The notes: a model not told the origin generated them from the letters alone. Positions 34,831 through 48,073 are shown, counted from the stretch's first letter. The stretch: 64,000 bases of DNA from Saccharina japonica (GCA_008828725.1 MEHQ01001000.1:501453-565452), one strand, 5' to 3'. Program-made: numbers and translations.

Positions 34831-36400
34831 GCGTACAGCTATACAAGCACAAGGCGTACAGCCATACAGGCATAAGGCGTACAGCCATGCAGGCATAAGG
34901 CGTACCACGTACTATAAATAAATGTTGCCTGCACTGGTCTTGCAGTACGAACAGTATCCATTTTCTCCAAATTGTGTACCGATTTCTACGCACAGAAATT
35001 GAGCGAGTGGCCATTCGCCTTTTATGTACGTAGGTGCGCATGAATTTCGATGCGCCCTACCGTTTTGCTTTGGGTTATCCAAATTCGGCGCCGGAATGTT
35101 TTCCTCCCTCGTTTGGTTTACCCCCCCCCCCCCCCTCCCCCTCTCTCTCTCTCTCTCTCTCCTTTCTCCTGTATCTGGTACATTTTTATTTTGCGTTCCC
35201 CTTCTTTTTCGCAGACGGGGATAGATCTGGCGGTTTTACCAGTGAAACGTACGGCACAGGACGGCCGTTTCTTCCATTTTCCCGTCGAGCGGCGACACCC
35301 CCCCCCCCCCCCTCGCCCTACCCTCTTTCCAGCGAAAACTTTGCTTTTCGGTATTTTCCTGTACTACTCTGTGGGTACTTACGAGATATTCCTACTGCCT
35401 GTATATACCTGGTGTGAATTATTAATAGAAGTTTCTGGCGGGGGTGAGCCTTATAATGTGCTTTATTGTATAGCTGGAATTGACCGGCCGGAATGACTGC
35501 AACGAAAAACAAGAAGACGTTCGTTCCAGATTACAGACACTGAGGGGGTTCACGTGGAGCCCTGGCCTGCTTATACTTGTATACCACAACTACGCCAAAA
35601 CGAAAGTACATAAATAAACCGGATCTAGCTGGGTCGGGGCGAGACTCTGTGACATCGGCGACTTGAAGAGACTTGAAGAGACTCGAAGAGACTTGAAGAC
35701 AAGGGCACCGCCGTGTGTTGACACGACTTGATCTTGATACGGGGGGGGGGCTGAGGGCATGTGACAGCCGATTTTCCTAAATGAGAATTGCCTTTCCGAT
35801 GAGAACGAAAATCGATTTTAGTACTTCTGTGTTTTTTAAGACTTGTATTTCGCTCACAATCAAAATTTAACCTACTACTGCAGAATATATGTTCCTCGAT
35901 GGTAGGTATCGATCCACGAAAAAAAATCGAAATCAACCTTGACAGGCTCGTAAAACAGAGGATATAAGGGAATTGGCAACTTATGGGCGAGGTACCTCGC
36001 ACATAAATCCTGATTTTCTTGGATCTTCGATATCTTGAGACTGCCGATGCCGAGTTTTATTTCATTTTTGTCGTCGACGGCTGTCACAACTGACAATAAA
36101 ATAGTCTACAAAACAAATTTGGTTGTGAGGGAAGTATATCTCTCACAATTCAAAACCCAATATTTTTCGATTTTCGTTCTCACCGAAAAGGCAATTATCA
36201 GGTACTGGTATCAATTAGGAAAATCGGCTGTTATGTGTCGTTGTGTCGTCACGAACGCTACTTACTACATGCAGGCAATAGAGCAGTAGGCATATCTCAG
36301 AGCAGGTGACTCTCGTAACTCTTCGAAGCTCACACTCAAGCGTAGTGTATCAATAAAGTCTATCCCAGACTCAAACTCAAGAGTGGTCTATCTGGTATTA
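34831..36400. other. Noncoding region, no gene supported
   Basis: Contains a 21-bp-like repeat of AAGGCGTACAGC at 34829-34895, poly-C tracts at 35120 and 35298, a CT array at 35138-35161, an AGACTTGAAG tandem at 35663-35697 and A/T-rich DNA. The long overlapping frames at 35024-35496 are produced by the poly-C and CT tracts. Confidence 0.4.
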
Positions 36401-36410
36401 TAGAAATATC

Positions 36411-36510
36411 TTATGATTTGGATGTCGTGGCTGGACGGGGGAGAGGGCTTCTCGAAAAACTACTTCGCCATTTAGACGAGAGCGTGTTATGGCCATGCCA
36501 TACCATGTCC
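36411..36510 (+). CDS. Possible isolated exon
   Basis: Following an AG, the frame reads YDLDVVAGRGRGLLEKLLRH then LDESVLWPCH. The composition is protein-like, but neither a donor nor neighbouring exons could be fixed. The function is unknown. Confidence 0.2.
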
Positions 36511-36849
36511 ATCATGTACATCAATCAGATGCATCAATCAGATGCATCAGATTCATCAGCTACCAGGTATCATGGAAGGATCGTGGTGGCATCTGTCTGC
36601 TGCAGGCACGGCTTGTGACCTGTCACGCAACAGGCACAACAATGTTAGAAAAACTATGATATGTAGACGCTCAGTGCATGCAGTGCATTACCCAATGGAT
36701 CTGGATCAACCAAAAGCCGGCAATCGTAGACGTCTCAACACGATGACTTAAGTACACGTACACATGCCTCGACTACACGACTACATCACATGCATGCATG
36801 CACATCATACATCGCGTCACCCCAGTACATGACTTATAATATAATACTA

Positions 36850-36873
36850 CCACTACCACTACCACTACTACTG

Positions 36874-36904
<31 letters not shown>

Positions 36905-37029
36905 CACTACCACTACTACCACTACCACTACTACTACTGCTACTGCTACTGCTACTGCTACTACTACTGCTACTGCTACTACTACTGCTACTGCTACTGC
37001 TACTACTACTACTACTACTACTACTACTG

Positions 37030-37064
<35 letters not shown>

Positions 37065-37083
37065 GGTACTACTACTACTGCCT
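36850..37083 (+). repeat. Long CTA/CTG trinucleotide array
   Basis: About 230 bp of CTA units with interspersed CTG and CCA. On minus it gives a poly-Val open frame and on plus a poly-Leu frame; both are artefacts of the microsatellite. Confidence 0.9.
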
Positions 37084-37747
37084 TGTTGTACATGACTTCA
37101 TCAACTAACTATTTTGTATTTTTATCAGTAAAAATAACAAATACCTGGTATGATATGTACGTCGTAAATAGATTGTTAAAAGATAATATTAATAGATGAG
37201 TGTGGCGTGTGGCCGTTAGTGCCCGTTCGGCCGTCGGGCGGACTTTTCGACTTTTCGGAGTCCTCCAAGAGGTTTCATTTTCTTTGTTTTCTTTGTTTTA
37301 TTTCTGTTTGTTTTGTTTGTGTGTGTGTTCTCTCTCTTTCCCGGCCCAAACACGGAGGAGGCAGATCTCGGTCCCCACACTTAGTATACATATGAATATG
37401 ATACATACTGGTACATAAATACTCATATGTATATACAGATGTCGACTGACTTTTGCCAGTCGAGTTTCATGAGCGCGTTCATGGTTTTCTCGTTTTCTCT
37501 TGATCTCCATTCGACTACAAATATAATAGCTACCTCGTATCCCCACACCAGGTACCAGTCAGTGTCGTTCAGCATAACAGGGGGGGGGCGTAGACAGCAA
37601 CGAGTCGAGACGTACGTCTACTCACGTCCATCTCGGCAACAGGTCGGCAACCTCTCGTCCGGTCAGTGAGTGGAGGACCCTAACCTCCTTCCGTAAATTC
37701 TCTTGAGCTTGAGAAAATCCACGTCTCAACCTTTACCCTATACCCAT

Positions 37748-37898
37748 GGAGCTTCGTTCGGCCCACACGGTGCACGCTACGAGGTACACGAGCTGCATCA
37801 AGTAAGTGCATGCTGTCTCAAGGCTTGAACGAACACAACGGCGCCTACCCCAAGCACCTGGCCTCGATTGGACTTCTGGTGATCTTCAACAAATTCAG
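37748..37898 (+). CDS. Possible exon pair, unknown
   Basis: A segment ending at a consensus donor (CATCAA then GTAAGT, near 37802) is followed by a second segment 37823-37898 ending in a CAG/GTAG donor. Two frames can pass through both, one of them giving GLNEHNGAYPKHLASIGLL. No domain is recognised and no flanking exons are attached. Confidence 0.2.
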
Positions 37899-38242
37899 GT
37901 AGTTTGTAGTTCGTCCATACTCGTATAAAAGCCTAAGCTGTATCGAGGTTGCTCGACAAAAAAACAAGACGAGCTATCATACGTATAATATTAAAACCCT
38001 TCCTTGCCAGTGTCGAAATGAAAAACAAACCAGTACGTTGGGGTTTGTGGACGAAATTACGAAAAACGTTTTTATTTTTCATATTTGTTTTTTCCTTGGT
38101 TTTAGTATACCCTCCCCCCTCCCCATGCACAGATGTGCCCTTGTGGCAAAGCAATACGTGGAGAGTATCATAGAACTCACAAAGTGGGAGCATGTGAAGT
38201 GTACAAGGAGGAACGGGATGTGTTGCAGGAGGAAAAGAGGGA

Positions 38243-38515
38243 AATAGACGAATGCGACATGGAAGTTTGGTACACTATTAATAGATAGTAGCGAAAAAAC
38301 GATCGCTATCTTAGGAGATAGATGGTGGCCACAGGCGGCGAAACAGGAAGGGGATGAGATTAGCAAAAAGTTTCTTTGTAATATACTAAGTATGGAAACA
38401 ACGTAATGAGCGCCCAACTGTTGGAGGTGTCTCTATTAGGAGCAGAAACGATGCTCCGTCTCGAAAGGGACCCGTGGTCAAAGGTCAAACGACTAAGGCG
38501 AGCAACAAATGAGTA
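38243..38515 (+). repeat. Unclassified 260-bp coding-like repeat, copy 2
   Basis: Matches 1151-1420. Immediately upstream the same strand reads a further protein-like stretch (EVYKEERDVLQEEKREIDEC), so the source sequence may have extended to the left. Compared with copy 1 it has two extra TA-bounded insertions, near 38275 and 38388. Confidence 0.65.
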
Positions 38516-38519
38516 CGCC

Positions 38520-41500
38520 CCCCTCCCCTATCTGGGTCTTGACAATGCGCACCAGGTATTCATATTAATAGTGTGTATTCATAGTTAAGAATGGAGCAGT
38601 ACTCGTAGTAAAAGTGGGGCGTCGGCAAAGTTTTTGTTCGTGGACCCCCCTGGCTCGACGTGTTGTAACTTTTAGCAAGAAATAATGTGATCTCCTGTTT
38701 GGAAGTGCTTTGATGGACGACAATCTGTCGAAACACGTCTGTCAATACTCGAATTAGTAGTGTATTGATAGTAGTCATAATAACATGTGGTCCTCGCTAA
38801 TTCGGGTGTTTGTTTCAGTTTCAGCGCACAGAATGACTATTGACTATTAGTAGTCTTAGTAATAGTGTATAACCAGGTATCCTGGATGAACACTATATAT
38901 GCCCGGGGGGTCACCTGTCCACATCCTTCAAGAGGGATTGAATGCATACTCGTAACACGCTCGACTGTTAATAGCGTATCCCACAACTTGCAACGTTCAG
39001 TATCAATTATTCGATCGGTCCAACTCACACTCACACCTTGATATATATGATTATTCATGTTATTTATACGTAGCCTACTCTTTCTTCCTTCTTGGTAGTT
39101 CTCTTCCAAAATGGTGTTAATATCGTAGTGGTCGATGGATGCCGTTGATGCATCGCGGCACTACTGCGGTACTACCACCATGAATCAGCTCTACAGAGTA
39201 TTAATAGCTTGTCATCGACGACATGCCATCATGCCACCATGCCATCATGACATGTTGGTGGTTGGTAGTGGGCTGCATATGCTAACGTGTCTTTGACGTG
39301 TCTTTGGAAGCGACGGCTTGTTTTGGCGTGGGTGGCCAATGTATGGACCCCCCCCTGGGACACAGGACGCCTACCGCCCTACTACTGTCCTCCTGTCCTA
39401 CTGTATGTACGTACGTTTACACGCGGTTTTTTTCCTTGAGATAATCCTTGAGGGGATACCGCAGGCTACTTACTCCCATCTCTTACTCGTAGTGCCTTCG
39501 TACTACTGTACCTCGATGTTGCTTCGGACTAACACTACAATACACAATACGTAATACCAGGTATACAGAATAGTATTAATATCACATAGTACAGAATAAG
39601 AAGTACAGAAAGTAGTACAACGGAGCAGTGGTCACCCGGGGAGACGCGTGTAATTTCAATATCGTGCTGGCCCTCACACGATCCCCTCTTGTCTTGTTTG
39701 TATACTAAGTCTTGCACTTGTGTACGTAACGCTGACTAAAAAGTCCCACTTTTGTCCCGAAATATAATAACTCTTTTTTGCATTACTATTCAATCAAAAC
39801 GGTGCTTATATTTCGGTACAGATTAGTAGTGGGGCCAAAAGCCCGTTCCCAAACAAATGTGTCCTACGAGTAGCTCCATAGGGGACACTATACATGGGCG
39901 TAAGCTTTATTTTTACCCATCCGCCGGAGGATAAAAAATAAAAAAATAAAAATACATGCATACATGCTGGTATGGTCGTCCCTATATAGAGAGAGCACCT
40001 ATGATACCTGTTACCTGGTATGATATAATTGATGGCCACGCCGGATACAAATATACACAAAACAGTCACGTGGCTGCAACAACTACTGTATGACATACCA
40101 GTACCTGGTACAGCTACGAGCTACGAGTACGAGGTAGTCAACGATCGCGACAGGCCACATTTTCAACTCGTTGATCAATACCCTGTACTCGTAGAATGAA
40201 ACCTGGCATACCAGATACCAGGTGTTGTACCGTTGAAATCTAATGCATCTCGCCTGCCCTTTTTGTTACAGCCAATGAAACGGTGTGCGTCAGGCGGCAT
40301 TCAAACGGGAGGTATACTGTAGTAACTAATAACTAATAAGGCAACACCATCCGGCAGGAGGTGCCGAGGGGAGGGGTGGCTCAAGAGGACAGCAGTTGGT
40401 TTCCACGCAGGAGACTGACTCCTGGGTCCCCAACCCACCCCAACTCCCCCTATATATGTACCCCAACCACCAACGGAGATGTTTGGAGGTTTGAACGCAA
40501 GATACACATCTATCTGGCTTTTGCGCAAAGTAACATTCGATCCAGCAACTTGGCGGAAATATCGAAATGTCGGAATAAACGCATCATGCGATCTCTTGAT
40601 CTACATGCATGTCTATGCTCTTCGGGAAGGTCGCGGGATCACAACGCGCGTCGCTGCCGTGTCTCTCGGGTACCGCGACCATGACCATCGTATCGGATAA
40701 AGCACTACAAGCAGTAACGGAAAACAAATGCAACCGCAATGTGTACCTACTGGCTGTACCTCGTGTGTATGTATGATATGTATTGAGAAAGAGTAGCGCA
40801 AGGCTGCCGTGCGCTGTCGTCTGAACCAACGCCTGTATGGCTACGTGCCATGAATGTGTGCTCCCTCCCCCCCCCTCCCCCACTACATGCAGACTCTCTG
40901 GTCAGTAAGACTCAAGTGGACACATACATGGGTGTCGATCGGCCAGGTGGCCGGCAACAGCACTGCAAGTGCAGCACCCTTTATTTTTGCTGCCGTCAAG
41001 GCCTCATCAGGACTACTTCAGGACGCAATGACTACGGTACAAAAAACCTTGGTGCACCTGACTCTAATATCAAGAGATAAATGAAGAGATGAAGAGAGGG
41101 TGGATGGCCGAACGCAACCAGGCCCGAGCTTGGGACAATACCAGAATGGCAACGGGGCGGGCGACAGAAATATCCCGGGAGGTCTACACATTGCACACCA
41201 GCACACCAGCACATGATCACGCCATTGCAGTCTCTGCCCTGGGTGGCGTACCTTCGACGCATGCGACAGGGAGATAGATGTCAGGGAGATTTATGTTGAA
41301 GATATACGAACTTGAAGGTAAACGTTGTCTGGAGCAAATAACGAAAGAGAAAAACATCGAGGCGAAGTACAATGTCCTCCGCAACTATTTACGCAGATCA
41401 ACAATACCAATGAAAAGCTGATGTGCACACAAGCTGACACGAGGGAGCTGTGATTTCGATCTCGCCCGCCACCGCCCGTGGATGCCTATTCTATCGCACC

Positions 41501-42280
41501 ACAGCCTTGAGTTTATCTGTGCCAGGTTCGTACTCGTAGCATGTTGCGCGCACCAAGGCCCTCACACCACATATATACGTACCAGGTATATATCAGTGTA
41601 TGCAAATCCAATAATATGCTCCAAGCGATATAGTCGGGTGATATGATTGTAATCGCACATTAATAGGTCAAATAACTACGGCCAGTCCTGTACGAGTAGC
41701 TTCTCCTTGCAGGAGTAACATTTTGTACCTCGATACGACTACTCCGTACGACTGCAGGTACACCTGGTATTAATAAATAGTAGTACACGTGCTGGCTGTA
41801 GTGTCATTATACCAGGTGTTCATCATACGGGCATTTAGGCGGCGTGGGCACTGCAGTCGTTCGTAAATGGACCGAGTTTGAGAAAGGACATCTATGCCTG
41901 GTACCTATAATAGTACCTGGTACTCTGCACTCAAGGGTATGGGGGTATGTATGGGGTATCTACAGAGTATCCACTTGTGACTTGTGCGAAAGCCAAGCTA
42001 ATGGACAAGGGTGGAGGAGACTGTGCCCTAAGCAACGGGCGGAAGAAGCACAAGGCGGACATCAATCACAGACCCCCACAAGGATAGATTATACTTCTGT
42101 CTGAAGTCTGTACGTAGTGTCTGTATATTGGTGCGATTATGACCACCGATCCATCCACTCTCGTACTCGAACGAGAAGAGGGAAAGCGTGCGAATTTGTT
42201 TGATATTGAGTTCGTAAAGTAGTAGTGAAGCTCCATATTGCACTACCTCGTATGATACGCGTAAAGCAGCAAGTGGAAGC
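38520..42280. other. Noncoding region rich in TA-bounded words
   Basis: Apart from one Stowaway-like MITE, I find only scattered possible exons: 40935-41040 on plus (VAGNSTASAAPFIFAAVKAS) and 41278-41424 on plus (a short ATG-to-stop frame with KRCLEQITKEKNIEAKYNVL). TACCAGGTA or TACCTGGTA occurs at 39555, 40012, 40102, 41580 and 41914. No complete gene is supported. Confidence 0.4.
39744..39832. mobile_element. Stowaway-like palindromic MITE, copy 3
   Basis: Left arm CCCACTTTTGTCCCGAAATA and right arm with TTATATTTCGGTACAGA. The outermost bases are more diverged. The central TATTCAATCAAAA spacer matches copy 1. Confidence 0.6.
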
Positions 42281-42287
42281 TTTCAAT

Positions 42288-42720
42288 TTAGAGCTGTCTT
42301 CGTAGAGCTTCAGCAGCAGCAAGAAGTATTCCCTACACTAATTACGTAGGTAACCTGGTGATACTTTCCCGGTAATAGAATACAACAGAGCGACGTGCGG
42401 CAACAAAGACGACCGGGGTGCCCTCCTACGGGCACATGGCATAGCATAGATAGATAGATAGATGCAGTGGTAGAACAGCAGTGCTCGTAATCTTACTCGT
42501 GCTATATACGTACAGAGCGGGAATTGGGCAACAATCAGGAGGGCTGACTTACCCTGTCAGTGGCGGATCTTGGCGCCATCAAGCGCTCGGCAACTCGAAC
42601 ATCGTCCTCCGAAATACCCAGCCGGAGAAGGGCTTGCACTCGCAAGGCTTGCTCGTGCGTTACTCCAAAGAACTTGCTCATGATGTACGAGGACGCAAGC
42701 GTTGTGGAAGAATCCATCAT
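42288..42720 (-). CDS. Small 70-residue helical protein
   Basis: Exon 1 42720-42553 starts ATGATGGATTC and ends at a consensus donor (AGG then GTAAGT). Exon 2 42332-42288 follows an acceptor GTGTAG in phase and reaches TAA after 14 residues (GILLAAAEALRRQL). The protein is mostly predicted helix (THEQALRVQALLRLGISEDD, VRVAERLM). No family is recognised. It is divergent from the coiled-coil gene with 351 bp between start codons. The second exon is short, so the true 3' end could differ. Confidence 0.45.
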
Positions 42721-43071
42721 ACGATATAACCACCTCGAGAGCGCGAGCGTGAGGAGTGCACGTGATAGTCGCAGGTCGGTCTGCGCAACGACGTGAGGCG
42801 TGAGGCGTGAGGCGCGTCAGGCACCTCTCCGAGGAGAAGAAGAGAGCGAATTGTCGAATAGAGTAGGTGTGGTGTGCAAGACAAGAGTAGAGGGCACGAA
42901 ACAAGCAGACCCTGGGCCAGATCCGTTGATCCGTTGGATCATTAGTCTCGCCGCATATCGGCCGTTTTTTGCCCCATCCACAATCGCCGAATCGACGAGC
43001 GACACTCGACAGGTTCCTGGCGAACATAGTCGCCGCTGGGTACTCTTACTCGAAGCAATCGACCTGCAGCC
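42721..43071. promoter_or_regulatory. Shared divergent promoter region
   Basis: The 351-bp interval separates the start codons of the minus-strand 70-residue gene and the plus-strand coiled-coil gene. It includes a GTGAGGC triplication (about 42793-42811) and no clear TATA box. The bidirectional function is inferred from geometry only. Confidence 0.4.
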
Positions 43072-46000
43072 ATGCCGTCGGAGGGGGCCGTCTCCAGAGC
43101 AGTCTCCCGTGATCGCAATGGCGATTCTCCCCACGAAGACTCCGGCGGGTCCATCAGATCCCTTGACACCGTGTCCGCAGAAAAAAATGTAAGATCTACT
43201 TTGTTCTTCCCCTTTTTCTACTCTTTGTTTGGGTAACTTATCGTATCGCGAGTGAAATATGATGTTCGTTCATGAAAAATGATGATTGTATGTATCATGT
43301 ATCATATCATATCACATCATCCGCCGATCGCCGCCGACCGCCGCCGATCTCTTGGCACGATGCTCTCGCTCGCACACACGCACCGTCGCTCCCTAACTCC
43401 TTTGGTAGGACGATCTGAAGGAGAAGGTGAAAAGCATGGAGGAGGCCCTCGAAGCCAAGGAGGAGCGCTTGAGAACAATTATGGGGGAAGTGGCAGCATT
43501 GCGAAAAGAGTCGGAGCGAGGCAAGAAGAGTGCCAAGTACGACCTCGCCGCTCGGGAGGGCCAGACGAAACGACTTGGGATTTTGGAACACACCGTGACA
43601 ACCCTGCGCCACGATCTCGGGACTAACGTGGAACGCAGGTGTGAACTCGTCAGCACGGTGCAGGCAGTCTATGCACGTACGTGATCATGCATGCACATCG
43701 TTGTTGTTGTTGTGGGCTCCGGCTTTCAAAACATGCATACAGGACTTTTTACTTGGAGAAGATACTCGTACACACGATACGAGAAAGGAGAAAGGCACAA
43801 CAGAGAAGATGCTCCGGGGTAGGCTCAAGAGCATGAAGATACGAATATAACTTTATTTGCGTGGGTACCCGGTACCCGGTACCCGGTACCCGGTATGTAT
43901 ATACGACCCGGTATGCGGTACCATGGTATGTACGTACCAGGTACTGCTCTGTATGCGCGTATGATATTATTACTGTAGCTCTAGCCTTGTCTACGCGTAC
44001 CCCCAGCAGCGTTTGATCTTTGAACATACAGGTAGTACATGTATTATATGTGCAGCCAGCTGTTGCGAGTTGTGATATTGTCCAAAGAGCCAAACCTCAA
44101 GCGTCGTCCTCTCGTAGATTGGAATCCTGTTGTGCCTACTGCTGTACGTACATACGAACTGCTGCATCTTGTCGTATGATTATACTACTGCACTGCTGCT
44201 GCTGTACACACACTACTTTTACTCGTAGAATCCTCGCATCGGGATTTACCGTACGAAATACGGGACACGAGCAATAGAAAGGCAGACTGATGAGAGAGAT
44301 TACTTACAGGACAAAAATAAAAGGGGAGTATATTATCGCTGAAGTTAGTATAACTCTCTCATCATGTAGAACGCAGCCACATCCTTAAATAAGAAACCCA
44401 GCCTGCATCAATTATCCTGTTTCTTATCTACTAGGTGTCCTGTGTGGTGTAAAACTGTTTGGTCCGACCTTTCCTTCGCAATCTGTTGACGACGTCTTCC
44501 GGTATACAGGCAGTAGTAGTACGTGTGTGCACTCACAAGGAAGAAGGCTTTTATTAATGTAGTTTAGTTTTGGACACGCATAACATACTGTAGGGATTTT
44601 AGGTGTACGACCTCTTCGGACTTGTGTATCCTTTCCCTGCTAAGTGTGCGTGTTCTTTAGGTTTCTCTGATGGCTCGTAGCACTTTTGTGACCACGGGCT
44701 GTGATCTTGCTAGATCAGACTGTAGGGATTAGCAACTGAAACGAGTTTAATGTGAAGACAGCAACAACAAGTAGGCTTGCGCGAAAGTCGTCTCTGTGCA
44801 GTGTGAGCTGTGAGTCCAGTATGTGGGCCCGCAAACAAGAAACACCTCTATTCTCTATTGTATAAGGGTCGTTCATATCGAGCAACTTTTTTTCAAAAAT
44901 TCCAATATTTTTTTCCAAAATAAATAGGAAAAGCAAGAAAAACGGGATTTATTTGGAAAGTTTGGTATTTTAACAGAGGGCAAAATATTTGGAAGGCTTC
45001 GCATTCCAATATTTGGAAAGTATTATTATTGGAAAATATGGAAATCCTAAAAATTGCGCGAAAAAATTATTTGGAAATTTTGAAAAAAAGTTGCTCGAGA
45101 ACGGCCCTTATTGTGACACCATGCTTGACCAACGTTAAGCTTATTATGCTTATGTTAATATGTAGGATTTAGTATAGCGCTCGCCGTTGAGCACGACTTC
45201 TTAACCCATTCAGAACTGAAAAAATTATCCCACACTAATTTCAAGTGTTTTGTCCCTAATATGCGGGACCAGTTAAGGGGCCCCCTTTGGTCAATACAAA
45301 AAAAGAGTAGTACTTACTTGAGTCTTGTGAAAAATATATATTTTCGTATTTTTTATATGATAGTGTAGCGACTGCTACTGAGGTACAGTACCGGCCCGCT
45401 CGTAAGAAAGGAACACTCACAAAAAAGTCAGCCTGAAAAATTGAAAAAAATAAGTAAGCTGTCAGCCTATTAATAGTCAGTGCACAGACTTTAAGAAAGT
45501 GACCGCTTCCTGTGGTGGCCTGGGCCCAAGCCACCATTCATTGGCAATTGTGAGGGTATTACCTTGCTGAGCTATAGAGATAAAAGATCGATCGATTACT
45601 CAGCCCAGGGTAATCCTTGTAACACTCTCCCCCCCTCTGAACGGCGGGATATTTGGGACGTCGGTACCGTATACGGCCGTACGTTGACCTACCCGCTTCG
45701 TTTCAATACCTGGGGAACCAGGGAGACGTGTGTTTAGGGACGCACACGCGCAAGCGTTTCTATAAAAGAAACGTTCGAAGTGAGATTAGAACCCGTGTCC
45801 TCGACGACGCCAAATGTGAGGGTATTACCTCTGTTGAGCTATAGGGGTAAAAGATCGATCGGCTACCCAGCCCAGGGTAACCCTTATAACACTCAATACC
45901 AGGGAAAATGTTTTCTCGGGGACCAAAATTCGAAAGTGCAGGATAAGAAAATGTGTTTTCGCGCGCGCCCAGAACTAGAAAGTCAGCCTAATAAGCCCGA

Positions 46001-48073
46001 TTTCAGGGTTCTTGTGAGAGGGCGGGTACTGTACTATTTCTGGTACAATAACACCATATCATTACTCCTTACCAAACACGGCATATATAGCTCCAGTTCT
46101 AATGCTCAGACCTGCTCCCGACCAACGTATGGCCTGTTCGCTATAGTCTCTAGGGGGTGTTGGGTGTTGGGGCTCTTCGATCTGCACGGGAGGGCAGGCA
46201 TTTTGCTGGGTTTGCATCACGAAACGAAAGTGCTCAGCAGCAAGATTTTTGATCGTTTCGGGGCATCTGTTTGGTATCTACACACTCTGCCGTGGCCGCG
46301 TAGGACGCTACCGACGGTCGAACTAGAGGCCAAGGTAGATTCGCCTACTAGTGCTCGGCATCCTCGTCGAAAATCTTAGTTAAAACAGTATCAGCAGCCG
46401 GAGAAACTGCCACTTTTCGAATTCGTCTTTGGGTACCAGAGGTATGGGGAGCCGTTTTTGAGTCAGAGGCACTTTTCGTGATGAAAAAGGCGTCGGATCG
46501 GTCCGGCTCCTGAGACAAAAATGTCGCCCGTGACCTAAGCTCTCTGAAACTGTCAACAGGGAGTGGTCTTATGAGCATTATAACTGGAGAAATGTCGTTT
46601 TCGATAGAGAGTAATGAAAGGTCGAAATTATACCAGGAAAATAGTATTGCAACTGAAGAAAAAAAAATCGGATTTGTTTGCACACAGTGCCCGAAGGGGT
46701 TTTCTTACAGTATCGCCCCCCAAAAAGTGACCCTGGATATTCTTATTATGTCATAGCCTTAAAAAAATGATATTTCCTATTCGTGGGCCTATATTATGGT
46801 AGGCCATACGGCAGTACGCCGAAGAGGAAAACAAAAGCAAAAATCAGTCGGCGGTCGGCGGGGTACCAGGATGATGGGGTGATGGCCAAAAAGTTGTGCA
46901 AACACATGATATATAAAAGAGACACATACATACATGTCACGTGCGACAACACAAAAAAAACGTACCATCGCATTAAACGTACTGCTGTGTGTGGTATTCA
47001 CATGAAGATTCACACACAGGTGTGCGCAGTGATTGCCGAGTTCATAGAGTCCCTACCCGCGAAGACCCAACGCACAAGCCAAGAAAATGGAAATGTTAAG
47101 ATTCGGTTGCACCTACAGTATCATATTTATATCATATTTATATCATATAGCAGGAATATGCATGATACTGCTTGCGCGTGCAGGCGGGTCTGCAGTCTAC
47201 AGGTAATAAGGAGAGAGGCAAGCAAGCAATGGACACACGTCTACCGGTCGTATCTCGTGTCCGCATCCGTTTTTGCTTTTTTTCGTGTGTTGTTTGGCCG
47301 TCCACAGGCAGAAAGTCGAGGAAAAGATGTCTGTTCTGGAACGCTCGTGGCAGAACGAGCGCAGTCTTCGGTTGCAGGTACGTACGGTGTCGTTACACGG
47401 CATGGAGCCGACGTCACTGCTAATACAGAGACGTATCACGTTGTGGGGGCTATACACAATGCCGTACGCATGCATACTTATATGGTACTTACAGTACTCC
47501 TTTTGCTGAACTTGAACGTGTGTGGCGCTTGCTGCTCGGGAAGGAAGTATTGAATGATATCATGTGCACGCGTCTTATACGGCATATCGTCTGATGGCCT
47601 GTTTTTAGGGCTGGGCACTGGCACAGTAGGATGTACTGGCAGTAGCAAATATACTGGCAGTATGTATTTTCTGATTGAGCCAGCCAGTAGATGCTGCCAG
47701 TATATTTGATCGTGACGTACCCAGTCGGCCAAGGGGCAGTTTTGCGGATGACGTGGTCGGTGTTACAAAAAACAAAACGCGGCAGTCAGGGAATCAACAC
47801 GGACCCCCTTGCTACAAGGAGAGAGGGGGGGGGGGGGGTGACAGTGAATATCAGAGCGTTTTACGAACGCCTGCGCGAAGTAAAGTAAAATTAGTATCGT
47901 CACATTATCGCCACACGACCCAGGCATCTTTTCTTGATTATTTTTTCACGCTCTTATCTGTGTCGATTTTCCGCAACAATCGTTACAGCTAGAAGTATAT
48001 TATAGCACAAGGAATGTGTGTTGAGCCCTGATTGTGAAAACGCGTATTTTTTTGCTCTGCCGCGCCTCCAGCG

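Noticed and set aside
35024-35496. Pro/Leu/Ser-rich protein of about 148 codons
   Set aside because: Three frames are open at once through poly-C and CT tracts, and there is no splice context.
36773-37093. Open frames of over 100 codons on both strands (poly-Val, poly-Leu)
   Set aside because: They are translations of the CTA/CTG microsatellite, with no non-repetitive protein sequence.
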